In this document: piece by piece, positions 23,695-34,900 of the stretch
Position numbering within the stretch: position 1 is the first letter of the stretch
Layout of the letters: every line of letters begins with the position of its first letter
Assembly (NCBI RefSeq): GCF_027925525.1
Contig: NZ_BSDJ01000005.1
Location: 124,001 to 188,000, forward strand
Direction of reading: 5' to 3'
From: Paenibacillus tyrphae
GTDB taxonomy: Bacteria; Bacillota; Bacilli; Paenibacillales; NBRC-103111
Length of the DNA stretch: 64,000 bases
The notes under the pieces: model-generated
The model's input: the letters and a program-made list of their open reading frames with translations, nothing else
Database searches by the model: none
What the model was told of the DNA's origin: nothing
Program-made: the position numbers and the translations under genes

Positions 23695-26565
23695 ATGAAA
23701 AAGCAATCGATCAGCGCGTTGTTCTTGTTACTACTCGCACTTATTGCTTGGACTTCCCCCGGATCGGCAGAAGAACTTCAGCCACCCCAAGCTTCATCCG
23801 GAAGCGGCACGCAAATATCGGGCGATATCAGCCAAGATACGGTATGGACCAAAGCCGGCAGTCCCTACATCGTGACGACAACCATTTTCATTCGTGAAAA
23901 AGCTACACTATCCATCGGGCCGGGCGTTGTCGTCAAGTTCCGTAACGAAACGGGACTCCGGGTAGGTGGAAACTTACTCGTGAGCGGCACACAAAGCGAA
24001 CCGGTCTTATTCGGCCCGGAAACCCCGCAGTCCGTTCCAAGCTGGAAAGGACTGGATCTGGAATATATCGATACGAATACCGTCCGAATCAAGCACGCCG
24101 AATTTACCGGCGCCACCTCGGCTATTGATGCCGGAACCTACCCCATCATTAACAAGACCCCGGCCATTATCGATCATGTCAAGTTCGCAAACAATCAGAC
24201 TGCACTCTACGGAGATATCAAGGTTTTTAACATAGCTTCTTCGGTATTTGAAAATAACGGGACGGCGATTCGAGGCAGCCGGGTATTTGTCTATGACAGC
24301 CTCATCCGCAATAACGGAGGAGGGGTGACTGATCTCGGGGACTCCGAGGCGCGGAAGGATATGGATAATTTAGTCGCCAAAAGCCGCCTTGAGGGAAACC
24401 GATCGTATGGACTTAAGGGCGCAGGAGCCATATACGATTCTACGATTACAGGGAGTACGTACGGCGCTTATGTCGACCGTGTTTTCAACGGCATGTTCGG
24501 AACGATTTCTATATATCTATATGATACCAAGGTCAGCGGCAATCAAATCGGTCTGCTCAGTACGACGGGGGATCCAGAAAATACGATCCGTTTCAAGCGC
24601 GGAGAACTATCCGATAACGAAGTTGGCTTTGACGGACCGATTCCCGTGACGGAAAGCAATATACTTCGCAACGGATGGAACGGCGTAATTAACACCTATC
24701 AGGGCTCGGATGCTTTACCCCTTCAAAACAATTATTGGGGAACGACCGACGAGCAGGAGGTCGCTTCGAAGCTTAAACTGGGCAGCGATGTACAGGTGAA
24801 TTATGTCCCTTTGGCGGCGGCGCCCTTCGAGGCTCCGGCAGATGCACCTGTATGGCCTGCTTACAGCGTTCTGAAAGTCACCCCTGACGGAGAAGGCAAA
24901 GTTAAATTGGAGTGGCCCCGGGCGGGAGTTTATTACCTGCTGTATCGTAACGGAGAATTACTGACGCCTGTGAGGTCATACAGTTACACCGAAAGCTTCA
25001 CCGATACGCTGCTGTCTCCCGGTCAGAAATATAAATATGAGGTATTCGCGGTAAACGGCTCCGGTATCATAAGTGAGACTTCGTTAAAAGAAGGTCCGGC
25101 TCCGGAAATTCCGTTGGCCCATTGGCCCGAAGGCAGTCGCCTGGAGTTCGAACGACTCTACCGGGACAGGTACGAATTATCTTGGACGCCGGCAGTCGGT
25201 GCGGAATATTACGCGATATATGTGAATAACAAAAGGATCTCTCAAAATAGGGGGAGTGACACTTCATTCTCGTTTTTTCATTACAAATTGGAGGACGATA
25301 CGGAGTATACCTTTAAAGTAGAGGCCCTCAACAAGGAAATGAAAGAAACGAACAACGGTCCTACGCTTACCGTAAGAACTCCCATCGAAGATCGAACTCC
25401 GCCGGTTGTAAGCGAACATTATCCGGCTGACAACGAGGTTATAACCACCTCTAATCCCGTCATTTCAGCTAAGATTACCGACAGTCAAGGCAAAGTGAAG
25501 GACATCACGGTTATTATAGAAAATGAAAAATTAGCTCAAGATTGGCTAAACCACACCTACGACAAGGCGACAGGTAGGGTGACCGCGCCAGCAAACGGGT
25601 TGACGCCGGGCAAGTACAAATTGATCATTGTTGCGAAGGATGACGCGGATAACAGAGAGGTATCCATCACTAAGTTTACGGTAGCCTTGGCACCGACCGG
25701 GCCGGTGTGGCCTGAGGGCAGCACGCTAACTGCGTCGAACGTGACGTCGTCGTCGCTGACCTTGAATTGGACGCTGGCGCAAGGGGCGACGGGGTATCGC
25801 ATTTACCGGGACGGCAGCGTCGCGGGCTCGGTTTACGGCAATGTGTATTCCTATGATGTAGCGGGGTTGCAGCCGGACACGACGTATACGTTTACCGTCG
25901 AAGCTATGGATGCGGCAGGCCATGTCAGCCAAAATAATCCGGCAACAACGGTGAAAACGAAAGCGTCGCAAGGACCGGCGGAGGCTGTCCGCTTGCAAGC
26001 CCGGCCCGGCTTCTTGAACGTCGGCTCCGTACTGGAATTGCAAGTGCGTGCGGGTCGGGCGGAGGACGTGTACGCTTTTCTGGCGAAGCTGCAATACGAT
26101 CCCGCCAAATTCAAGCTGCTGCAGGCTTCGCTGCACCCGGAATTCGGCACGGAGGGAACCTCCGCAGTGAGAGGTTATAACGCGCCTGCGCCGGACCGGG
26201 TACACGTGAGCGGTTCTTTGCTTGGACAAACGCCTGGACGGAGCGGAGACGTAGGTCTGGCGGCCTTGCGGTTCAGTGTGCTCCAGCAGGGCAGCGGTAC
26301 GTTCACGCTGCAGCCGGATTCGCAGCTTGCAAGCAGCCAAGGGGCGATTCGAACGCTGCCCGGGCCCGTCGCCTTGACCGTACGGGTCGGTTCGGCAGAT
26401 TTTGATCAGGACGGCCGGATCGGGCTCAGTGATCTCGTGCTCATCTCGAAGCGGAGCGGAGCGCGTATAGGTCAGCCGGGATATGACAGCTTGTACGATT
26501 TGAACAATGACGGAGTTATCGACAGTATAGATGTGCAGTATGTTGCGGACAGAGTGGCGGGATGA
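23695..26565 (+). CDS. Secreted beta-helix / FN3 / cohesin / dockerin protein (paralogue 1)
   Basis: A 956-residue exported protein. A signal peptide (MKKQS, hydrophobic core, SPGSA) is cleaved near residue 25. Residues about 35-385 form a right-handed parallel beta-helix with the GDISQDTVWTKAGSPYIVT entry and a closing PLQNNYWGTTDEQE. Then come FN3 (about 388-470), FN3 (475-565), an Ig-like domain (567-665), FN3 (667-758), a cohesin-like domain (about 762-895, with VGSVLELQVR and LQYDPAKFKLL) and a type I dockerin (about 899-956) with two calcium loops, DFDQDGRIGLSD and DLNNDGVIDSID. No enzyme domain, SLH or LPxTG is visible. It may be part of a self-associating surface matrix. Domain calls are by pattern; function is inferred. 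Confidence 0.88.
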   Translation: MKKQSISALFLLLLALIAWTSPGSAEELQPPQASSGSGTQISGDISQDTVWTKAGSPYIVTTTIFIREKATLSIGPGVVVKFRNETGLRVGGNLLVSGTQSEPVLFGPETPQSVPSWKGLDLEYIDTNTVRIKHAEFTGATSAIDAGTYPIINKTPAIIDHVKFANNQTALYGDIKVFNIASSVFENNGTAIRGSRVFVYDSLIRNNGGGVTDLGDSEARKDMDNLVAKSRLEGNRSYGLKGAGAIYDSTITGSTYGAYVDRVFNGMFGTISIYLYDTKVSGNQIGLLSTTGDPENTIRFKRGELSDNEVGFDGPIPVTESNILRNGWNGVINTYQGSDALPLQNNYWGTTDEQEVASKLKLGSDVQVNYVPLAAAPFEAPADAPVWPAYSVLKVTPDGEGKVKLEWPRAGVYYLLYRNGELLTPVRSYSYTESFTDTLLSPGQKYKYEVFAVNGSGIISETSLKEGPAPEIPLAHWPEGSRLEFERLYRDRYELSWTPAVGAEYYAIYVNNKRISQNRGSDTSFSFFHYKLEDDTEYTFKVEALNKEMKETNNGPTLTVRTPIEDRTPPVVSEHYPADNEVITTSNPVISAKITDSQGKVKDITVIIENEKLAQDWLNHTYDKATGRVTAPANGLTPGKYKLIIVAKDDADNREVSITKFTVALAPTGPVWPEGSTLTASNVTSSSLTLNWTLAQGATGYRIYRDGSVAGSVYGNVYSYDVAGLQPDTTYTFTVEAMDAAGHVSQNNPATTVKTKASQGPAEAVRLQARPGFLNVGSVLELQVRAGRAEDVYAFLAKLQYDPAKFKLLQASLHPEFGTEGTSAVRGYNAPAPDRVHVSGSLLGQTPGRSGDVGLAALRFSVLQQGSGTFTLQPDSQLASSQGAIRTLPGPVALTVRVGSADFDQDGRIGLSDLVLISKRSGARIGQPGYDSLYDLNNDGVIDSIDVQYVADRVAG

Positions 26566-26573
26566 AGCACTTC

Positions 26574-26614
26574 TTGGTTCGGGCGGAAAATCCAATATTG
26601 GAGAGGTGGATCTT
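26574..26614 (+). repeat. Leader repeat, copy 2 (divergent)
   Basis: TTGGTTCGGGCGGAAAATCC followed by AATATTGGAGAGGTGGA. It matches the other copies in the first half and diverges in the second, where the ribosome site becomes GGAGAGGTGG. Confidence 0.65.
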
Positions 26615-28183
26615 ATGAAAAGGCTGTTGATCAGCGCACTGTTCTTGTTAGTAATGTTTTTTATTGCCTTCGCTCCCCTCGTATCGGCAGAAGAATTTGA
26701 ATCGCCAAATTCATTGAAAGCGACCGATGGCAACGCTTCCGTCCCTGTTCCGGTTTGGCCGACCGGCAGTCGGCTGGAGCTCACGGAAAACTTCGGTGGC
26801 GCATACACATTGACTTGGACGCCGGCTGAAAACGCCCAATATTATGTCATTTACCGGAACGGGAGGAGTTTGGGACGGTCGCCGAGCACCCGTCCATATT
26901 TTGCCGATCGTCTTGATGAGAATACTCTCTATACCTACAGAGTGGAAGCATATAACGAGGGTGGGCCCGAGACGGATAACGGGCCGCAGCTTACCTTCAG
27001 GACCGAGTTTAGAGATAAGGAAGGGCCGGTGATTAGCAGCCTGCAACCGGCAAAAAATGCAGTGGTAAATACCCCGAATCCTGTGATATCGTTCGTCGCT
27101 ACCGATAAAGGAAGAGGGCTTGAGCGAATCACCGTGACGCTTGATAGCAGCGAATTACTATTTAGCAAATCGTACGAAGGAGAGAAGGTTACGACCGTGA
27201 CGACACCGGCGCACGGATTGTCCAATGGAAATCATGATTTGGATATCCAGGCTTGGGATAAAATTGGAAATCAAACCAACTTGAAAACTAGCTTCAACGT
27301 AGCGGCTGCTCCGAGCGGGCCGGTGTGGCCTGAGGGCAGCACACTAACCGCGTCCAACGTGACGTCATCGTCGCTGACCTTGAATTGGACGCTGGCGCAA
27401 GGGGCGACGGGGTATCGCATTTACCAGGACGGCAGCGTCGCGGGCTCGGTTTACGGCAGCGTCTATTCCTATGTCGTAGCGGGATTGCAGCCTGATACGA
27501 CGTATACGTTTTCCGTCGAAGCTGTGGATGCGGCAGGCAACGTCAGCCAAAATAATCCGGCAACAACGGTGAAAACGAAAGCGTCGCAGGGACCGGCGGA
27601 GGCTGTACGCTTGCAAGCCCGGCCGGGTTTCTTGAACGTCGGCTCTGTGCTGGAATTGCAAGTGCGTGCGGATCGGGCGGAGGACGTGTACGCTTTTCTG
27701 GCAAAAATGCAGTACGATCCTGCCAGATTCAAGCTGCTGCAAGCTTCGCTGCACCCGGAATTCGGCACGGAGGGAACTACCGCAGTGAGAGGTTATAGCG
27801 CGCCGACGCCGGATAAGGTGCATGTGAGCGGTTCTCTGCTTGGACAAACGCCGGGGCGGAGCGGAGACGTGGGCCTTGCGGCTTTGCGGTTCACCGTGCT
27901 TCAGCAGGGCAGCGGTACGTTCACGCTGCAGCCGGACTCGCAGCTTGCAAGCAGTCAAGGGGCGATTCGGACGCTGCCCGGGCCCGTTAGCTTGACCGTT
28001 AATGCCGGCTCGGCGGATTTCGATCAGGACGGCCGGATCGGGCTCAGCGATCTCGTGCTTATCTCGCAGCGCAGCGGAGCGCGTGTAGGTCAGCCGGGAT
28101 ATGACAGCTTGTACGATTTGAACAACGACGGAGTCATCGACAGCGCAGATGTGCAGTATGTTGCGGACAAAGCCGCGGGATGA
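26615..28183 (+). CDS. Secreted FN3 / cohesin / dockerin protein lacking the beta-helix (paralogue 2)
   Basis: A 522-residue exported protein. The signal peptide (MKRLLISALFLLVMFFIAFAPLVSA) differs from that of the other three. FN3 (about 45-133), Ig-like (136-228), FN3 (230-325), cohesin-like (about 328-458) and dockerin (about 462-522) follow. From the last FN3 onward it is almost the same as paralogue 1, while the N-terminal half is more divergent, which suggests gene conversion across the C-terminal block. The loss of the beta-helix leaves a minimal cohesin-dockerin unit that might act as a linker or terminator of a polymer. The ATG at 26615 follows the repeated leader. Confidence 0.88.
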   Translation: MKRLLISALFLLVMFFIAFAPLVSAEEFESPNSLKATDGNASVPVPVWPTGSRLELTENFGGAYTLTWTPAENAQYYVIYRNGRSLGRSPSTRPYFADRLDENTLYTYRVEAYNEGGPETDNGPQLTFRTEFRDKEGPVISSLQPAKNAVVNTPNPVISFVATDKGRGLERITVTLDSSELLFSKSYEGEKVTTVTTPAHGLSNGNHDLDIQAWDKIGNQTNLKTSFNVAAAPSGPVWPEGSTLTASNVTSSSLTLNWTLAQGATGYRIYQDGSVAGSVYGSVYSYVVAGLQPDTTYTFSVEAVDAAGNVSQNNPATTVKTKASQGPAEAVRLQARPGFLNVGSVLELQVRADRAEDVYAFLAKMQYDPARFKLLQASLHPEFGTEGTTAVRGYSAPTPDKVHVSGSLLGQTPGRSGDVGLAALRFTVLQQGSGTFTLQPDSQLASSQGAIRTLPGPVSLTVNAGSADFDQDGRIGLSDLVLISQRSGARVGQPGYDSLYDLNNDGVIDSADVQYVADKAAG

Positions 28184-28186
28184 AAC

Positions 28187-28227
28187 TTGATTCAGGCGGA
28201 ACATCCAATACCAAGAGGAGGATCTAC
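28187..28227 (+). repeat. Leader repeat, copy 3
   Basis: TTGATTCAGGCGGAACATCC then AATACCAAGAGGAGGAT before the ATG. It is nearly identical to copy 1. Confidence 0.75.
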
Positions 28228-31200
28228 ATGAAAAAGCAATCGATCAGCGCGTTGTTCTTGTTACTTCTCGCACTTATTGCTTGGACTTCCCCCGGATCGG
28301 CAGAAGAACTTCAGCCTCCCCAAGCTTCATCCGGAAGCGGCACGGAAATATCGGGCGATATTGCGCAAGATACGGTATGGACTAAAGCCGGCAGCCCCTA
28401 CATCGTGACAACAACTGTTCGAATATACGAAAACGTTACACTATCCATCGAGCCGGGCGTTGTCGTCAACTTCCGTAATGAAACGGGACTCCGGGTGGGT
28501 GGAAACTTGCTCGTGAACGGTACGCAAAGTGAACCGGTCTTATTCGGCCCGGAAGCCCCGCAGTCCGTTCCAAGCTGGAAAGGACTGGATCTGGAATATA
28601 TCGATACGAATACCGTCCGAATCAAGCATGCCGAATTTACCGGCGCCACCTCGGCTATTGATGCCGGAACCTACCCAATCGTGAACAAGAATCCTGCGAT
28701 TATCGATCATGTCAAGTTCGCAAACAACCAGACTGCACTCTACGGAGACATCAAGATCTTCAACATAGCTTCTTCGGTATTTGAAAATAACGGGACGGCG
28801 ATTCGAGGCAGCCGGGTATTTGTCTATGACAGCATCATCCGAAACAACGGAGAAGGGGTGACAGACCTCGGGGACTCCGAGGAACGAAAGGATAAGGATA
28901 ATTTCGTCGTCAAAAGCCGCATCGAAGGAAACCGTTCGTATGGACTCAAGGGCTCGGGCGCCATATACGATTCCATTATTACAGGGAATGCGTACGGCGC
29001 TTATGTCGACCGCGTTTTCAACGGCATGTTCGGAACGATTTCTATATATCTATATGATACCAAGGTCAGTGGCAATCAAATCGGTCTGCTCAGTACAACG
29101 GGAGATCCGGAAAATACGGTCCGTTTCAAGCGCGGAGAACTATCCGACAACGCCGTCGGCTTTGACGGACCGATTCATGTGACGGAAAGCAATATACTTC
29201 GCAACGAATGGAACGGCGTAATTAACACCTATAACGGTTCGGACGCTGTACCGCTTCAAAACAATTATTGGGGAACGACCGACGAGCAGGAGGTCGCTTC
29301 GAAGCTTAAACTGGGCAGCGATATACAGGTGAATTATGTTCCTTTGGCAACGGCGCCCTTCGAGGCTCCGGCGGATGCTCCTGTGTGGCCTGCGAATAGC
29401 GAACTGAAGCTTGAAGGGAAGGGGACTGTCGGCAAAATTACTTTAAGTTGGCCTCGGGCCGGACTCTATTACCTGCTGTATCGAAACGGAGAATTGCTAA
29501 CGCCTGTGCTGACGGACGATTACACCGAGACCTTTACCGATACGATGCTGTCTCCCGGCCAGACATATGAATACGAGGTATTCGCGGTAAGCCGCTCCGG
29601 TATCGTGAGTACGAATGCTTTGAAAGCAACTTATGGTGACAATACATTTCCACCTGCGGCTTGGCCAGCAGGCAGCCGATTGGAAGCGAAGGAGTGGAAA
29701 AAAGATAGTGTTTCTCTAACTTGGACACCAGCGGAAAATGCAAAGGAATATCGGGTGTACCAGGACGGCAACTTGCTTGGTACGCAGTTGGGTAACCGCA
29801 ATACGTATTTTGTTGATCAACTTACTCCAGGTACGACCTATACTTTTAAAGTGGAAGCAGGAAATGAAAACGGCAAATGGACGACCAGCGGTCCCCAATT
29901 AACCATAACGAAGAATAATGGCGACCAAGAACCGCCTGACATTAGCGGTGTGCAGCCAGCCGACAATGCGGTGGTATATACTCCTAATCCGGTGATATCG
30001 GCTGTTGTGTCCGACAGAGGGGTAGGAGCACAGTCAGGAATCGCGGTGTATCTTGATGAGAAACGCCTCGATGGCATAAAAGAAGATGTGGAGAAGGGGA
30101 CTGTGAAGGTACACACTTCTGGGTTGAGCATCGGCAAGCATACATTGCGGATTAGAGCAGATGATCTGGTGGGAAATAAAGCGGAGTCGATCACAAGTTT
30201 CACTGTAGCCTTTACGCCAGGCGGACCGGTATGGCCCGAGGGCAGCACGCTGAGCGCGTCGAAGGTGACATCTTCGGCGCTGACCTTGAACTGGCCGCCC
30301 GCACAAGGAGCGACAGGATATCGGATTTACCAAGACGGAAGCGTCGTAGGCTCGGTTTACGGTGAAGTTTATTCCTATACTGTGACGGGACTGCAGCCGC
30401 AAACGCGGTATACGTTCACCGTCGAAGCTTTCGATGGAGCGGGGCGAATTAGCCAGAAAACTCTGACGGAAACCGTTTGGACGGAAATTCCAATAGAGCT
30501 TTGGCCGCCAGACAGCCGATTGGAAGCGCAGGAATGGGGAAAAGACAGTGTTATCTTATCTTGGACGCCAGCGAAAAATGTAAAATATTATCAGTTGTAT
30601 CAAAACGGAAGATCGATTGACACCTTGTTTAGTCACCAGACAAAGAAAGAGGTTAACGGTCTTGTTCCCGGCACGGCCTACACCTTCAAAGTGGAAGCGG
30701 CTATAGACATTGGGACATGGACCAGCGGCGGTCCCGAATTATCAATGAGGAAGGGCGACGGCGACTTGGAGCCTCCTGTCATTAGCGATGTCCGCCCAGC
30801 CGATCAAGCGGTAGTGTATACTCCTGATCCCGTGATAACGGCCGTCATTACCGACAGCGGGGTAGGGCTGTACGCAACCAGAGTTACTATTGACGGGCAA
30901 TCGTTGCCATACACAAGCTATAATACCGAGACTCGTACCATGACGGCATCCGCCCGCGGGTTAAGCATCGGCAGGCATACATTGGAAATTGTTTCATGGG
31001 ACGAAGTGAACAATACGGCGAAATCGATCACAAGCTTCGTCGTAGCTCCTGCGCCGACCGGGCCGGTGTGGCCTGAGGGCAGCACGTTAACCGCGTCGAA
31101 CGTGACGTCGTCTTCGCTGACCTTGAATTGGACGCTGGCGCAAGGGGTGACGGGGTATCGCATTTACCGGGACGGCAGCGTCGCAGGCTCGGTTTATGGC

Positions 31201-31926
31201 AGTGTCTATTCCTATGACGTTGCGGGATTGCAGCCGGACACGACGTATTCATTTTCCGTCGAAGCCGTGGATGCGGCAGGCAACGTCAGCCAAAATAATC
31301 CGGCGACAACGGTGAAGATGGAAGCGGCGCAAGGAACGACGGAGGCTGTCCGCTTGCAGGCCCGGCCCGGCTTTTTGAACGTCGGCTCCGCACTGGAATT
31401 GCAAGTGCGTGCGGATCGGGCGGCGGAAGTGTACGCTTTTTTAGCAAAGATGCAATACGATCCTGCCAAATTCAAGCTGCTGCAGGCTTCGCTGCACCCG
31501 GAATTCGGCACAGAGGGAACCACTGCAGTGAGAGGTTATAACGCGCCTGCGCCGGACCGGGTACACGTGAGCGGTTCTTTGCTTGGACAAACGCCTGGAC
31601 GGAGCGGAGACGTAGGTCTGGCGGCCTTACGGTTCACCGTGCTCCAGCAGGGCAGCGGTAAGTTCACACTGCAACCGGACTCGCAGCTTGCAAGCAGCCA
31701 AGGGGCGACTCGGACGCTGCCCGGGCCCGTTACCTTGACCGTTAACGCCGGATCGGCGGATTTCGATCAGGACGGCCGAATCGGACTGAGCGATCTTATA
31801 CTCATCTCTCAGCGCAGCGGAGCGCGTGTAGGTCAGCCGGGATATGACAGCTTGTACGATCTGAACAACGACGGAGTCATTGACAGCACAGATGTGCAAT
31901 ATGTTGCGGACAAAGTGGCGGGATGA
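28228..31926 (+). CDS. Secreted beta-helix / multi-FN3 / cohesin / dockerin protein (paralogue 3)
   Basis: A 1232-residue exported protein with the same signal peptide and beta-helix as paralogue 1. The middle is longer: FN3 (about 390-470), FN3 (475-570), Ig-like (571-665), FN3 (667-755), FN3 (756-842), a second Ig-like domain (845-940) and FN3 (942-1035). It ends in a cohesin-like domain (about 1037-1170) and a dockerin with intact calcium loops (about 1174-1232). The extra FN3-FN3-Ig block looks like an internal duplication. The paired Ig-like domains carry the PPVISDVRPADQAVV type start. The ATG at 28228 has AGAGGAGG ahead. It lacks a cell-wall anchor, so retention at the surface must rely on protein contacts. 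Confidence 0.88.
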   Translation: MKKQSISALFLLLLALIAWTSPGSAEELQPPQASSGSGTEISGDIAQDTVWTKAGSPYIVTTTVRIYENVTLSIEPGVVVNFRNETGLRVGGNLLVNGTQSEPVLFGPEAPQSVPSWKGLDLEYIDTNTVRIKHAEFTGATSAIDAGTYPIVNKNPAIIDHVKFANNQTALYGDIKIFNIASSVFENNGTAIRGSRVFVYDSIIRNNGEGVTDLGDSEERKDKDNFVVKSRIEGNRSYGLKGSGAIYDSIITGNAYGAYVDRVFNGMFGTISIYLYDTKVSGNQIGLLSTTGDPENTVRFKRGELSDNAVGFDGPIHVTESNILRNEWNGVINTYNGSDAVPLQNNYWGTTDEQEVASKLKLGSDIQVNYVPLATAPFEAPADAPVWPANSELKLEGKGTVGKITLSWPRAGLYYLLYRNGELLTPVLTDDYTETFTDTMLSPGQTYEYEVFAVSRSGIVSTNALKATYGDNTFPPAAWPAGSRLEAKEWKKDSVSLTWTPAENAKEYRVYQDGNLLGTQLGNRNTYFVDQLTPGTTYTFKVEAGNENGKWTTSGPQLTITKNNGDQEPPDISGVQPADNAVVYTPNPVISAVVSDRGVGAQSGIAVYLDEKRLDGIKEDVEKGTVKVHTSGLSIGKHTLRIRADDLVGNKAESITSFTVAFTPGGPVWPEGSTLSASKVTSSALTLNWPPAQGATGYRIYQDGSVVGSVYGEVYSYTVTGLQPQTRYTFTVEAFDGAGRISQKTLTETVWTEIPIELWPPDSRLEAQEWGKDSVILSWTPAKNVKYYQLYQNGRSIDTLFSHQTKKEVNGLVPGTAYTFKVEAAIDIGTWTSGGPELSMRKGDGDLEPPVISDVRPADQAVVYTPDPVITAVITDSGVGLYATRVTIDGQSLPYTSYNTETRTMTASARGLSIGRHTLEIVSWDEVNNTAKSITSFVVAPAPTGPVWPEGSTLTASNVTSSSLTLNWTLAQGVTGYRIYRDGSVAGSVYGSVYSYDVAGLQPDTTYSFSVEAVDAAGNVSQNNPATTVKMEAAQGTTEAVRLQARPGFLNVGSALELQVRADRAAEVYAFLAKMQYDPAKFKLLQASLHPEFGTEGTTAVRGYNAPAPDRVHVSGSLLGQTPGRSGDVGLAALRFTVLQQGSGKFTLQPDSQLASSQGATRTLPGPVTLTVNAGSADFDQDGRIGLSDLILISQRSGARVGQPGYDSLYDLNNDGVIDSTDVQYVADKVAG

Positions 31927-31929
31927 AAT

Positions 31930-31970
31930 TTGGTTCAGGCGGAAAATCCAATACCAAGAGGAGGACCTTC
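31930..31970 (+). repeat. Leader repeat, copy 4
   Basis: TTGGTTCAGGCGGAAAATCC then AATACCAAGAGGAGGAC, running into a GTG start codon. It has the same layout as copies 1 and 3. Confidence 0.75.
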
Positions 31971-34900
31971 GTGAAAAAGCAATCGATCAGCGCGTTGTTC
32001 TTGTTACTTCTCGCACTTATTGCTTGGACTTCCCCCGGATTGGCAGAAGAACTTCAGCCGCCTCAAGCTACATCCGGAACCGGCACGCAAATAACGGGCG
32101 ATATCAGCCAAGATACGGTATGGACTAAAGCCGGCAGCCCCTATATCGTGACGACAACTGTTTTTATCTATGAAATAGCTACATTATCGATCGAGCCGGG
32201 CGTTGTCGTCAAGTTCCGTAACGAAACGGGACTCCGGGTAGGTGGCAATTTGCTCGTGAACGGTACGCAAAGTGAACCGGTCTTATTCGGCCCGGAAATC
32301 CCTCAGTCCGTTCCAAGCTGGAAAGGACTGAACTTTCAATATATCGATACGAATACCGTCCGAATCAAGCATGTCGAAATTACCGGCGCCACTTCGGGTA
32401 TTGACGCCGGAGACTACCCTAACGTTAACCGAAACCCGGCAATTATCGATCATGTCAGGTTTGCGAACAATCAGACTGCACTCAACGGAGATATCAAGGT
32501 CTTTAACATAGCTTCTTCGGTATTTGAAAATAACGGGACGGCGATTCGAGGCAGCCGGGTATTTGTCCATGACAGCCTCATCCGCAACAACGGAGAAGGG
32601 GTGACGGACCTCGGGGACTCCGAGGTGCGGAAGGAAATGGATAATTTAGTCGTCAAAAGCCGCCTCGAGGGAAACCGGTCGTATGGACTTAAAGGCGCAG
32701 GAGCCATATACAATTCTACGATTACAGGGAGTACGTACGGCGCTTATGTCGACCGCGTTTACAACGGCATGTTCGGAAGGATTTCTATTTATCTTTATGA
32801 TACCAAAGTCAGCGGCAATCAAATCGGTTTGCTCAGTACGACGGGAGGTCTAGAAAATACGGTCCGTTTCAAGCGCGGAGAACTATCCGATAATGCCGTC
32901 GGCTTTGACGGACCGATTCCCGTGACGGAAAGCACTATTGCGCGTAACGTGTGGAACGGCGAAATTAACACCTATCACGGCTCGGACGCGATACCGCTTC
33001 AAAACAATTATTGGGGAACGACCGACGAGCAGGAGGTCGCTTCGAAGCTTAAACTGGGCAGCAATGTCCGGGTGAATTATGTTCCTTTGGCGGCGGTTCC
33101 CTTCGAGGCTCCGGTAGATGTTCCTGTGTGGCCTGCGAATAGCGAGCTGAAGTTTGAAGGGGAGGGAATAAGTAGGAAAATTACTTTAAAATGGCCTCGG
33201 GCCGGCCAATATTATTTACTGTATCGAAATGGAGAATTGCTGACCCCTGTGAGGACGAACAATTCCATTTACAATTATCCCGAGAGTTTCACCGATACAA
33301 TGCTATCCCTCGGTCAGAAATATGAATACAAGGTATTTGCGGTAAGCCGCTCCGGTAATGTGAGCGAGACTGCTTTGACAGCAACTTTTAGCGACAATAC
33401 ATTTCCGGCTGCGGCTTGGCCGGCGGGCAGCCGATTGGAAGCGAAGGATTGGGGAGAAGATAGCGTTTATCTAACTTGGACACCAGCGGAAAATGCAAAG
33501 GAATACCGGGTATACAAAGACGGTAACTTGCTTGGCACGGAACTAGGCGACCGCTATACGTGTTATGTCGGTAAACTTACTCCCGGTACGACCTATACTT
33601 TTAAAGTGGAAGCGGGCAACGAAATCGGAAAATGGACGACCAGCGGTCCCCAATTAACCATAACGAAGGACATTGGCGACCAAGAACCGCCTAACATCAG
33701 CGGTGTGCAGCCAGCCGACAACGCGGTGATATATACTGCTAATCCGGTGATCTCTGCTATTGTGACCGACAGAGGGGTGGGAGTACGGTCAGGAACGGCG
33801 GTGTTTCTTGATGAGGAACAACTCTTAAATATAAAACAGAATACGGAGACGGGGACCGTGTCGACACTGGTCTTTGGGTTGAGCAGCGGCAGGCATACGC
33901 TACGTATTATGGCCCAGGACCTCTTGGGAAATAAAGCAGAGTCGATCACGAGCTTCACCGTAGTCCTTACGCCAGACGGGCCGGTATGGCCCGAGGGCAG
34001 CACGCTGAGCGCGCCGAAGGTGACATCTTCGGCGCTGACCTTGAGCTGGCCGCCCGCACAAGGGGCGACAGGATATCGGATTTACCAAGACGGAAGCGTC
34101 GTAGGATCGGTTTACGGTGAAGTTTATTCCTATACCGTAACGGGACTGCAGCCGCAAACGTGGTATACGTTGTCCGTGGAAGCTTTGGATGGAGCGGGGC
34201 GAATTAGCCAGAAGATTCTGAAAAAAAACGTTCGGACGGAAATTCCAATAGAGCTTTGGCCGCCAGACAGCCGAGTGGAAGCACAGGAATGGGGAAAAGA
34301 CAGTGTTATCTTATCTTGGACGCCGGCGAAAAATGTAAAGCAATACCAGTTATATCAAAACGGCAGATCGATTGGTTCCATGTTTAGTAACCAGACAAAG
34401 AAAGAGGTTAAGGATCTGATTCCCGGTACGACCTACACCTTCAAAGTGGAAGCGTCTATAGACCTTGGGTCATGGACGAGTGGCGGTCCCGAATTAACAG
34501 TGACGAAGGGCAATGGCGACCAGGAGCCTCCTATCATTAGCAATGTCCGGCCAGTCGATCAGGCGGTGGTGCATACACCTGATCCCGTGATATCGGCCGT
34601 CATTACCGACAGCGGGATAGGGCTGGCAAGAATCACGGTGATTGTTGACGGGAAGTTTCCTCCGCTTGATAGAATCTACAATGAGGAGACCCGCACCATG
34701 ACGGCAACGGTCCATGGGTTAAGCAACGGTAGGCATACATTGCGAATTGTTGCTGATGACAAAGTGGACAATAGTGCGGAGTCGATCACTAGCTTTATCG
34801 TAGCTCCTGCGCCGAGCGGGCCGGTATGGCCCGAGGGCAGCACGCTAAGCGCGTCGAACGTGACGTCGTCGTCGCTGACTTTGAACTGGACGTCGCCACA

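Noticed and set aside
23586..23897. 103-residue frame over the start of the first scaffold gene
   Set aside because: It is an out-of-frame shadow; similar shadows recur in the other paralogues (for example 31880-32128) because their DNA is duplicated.
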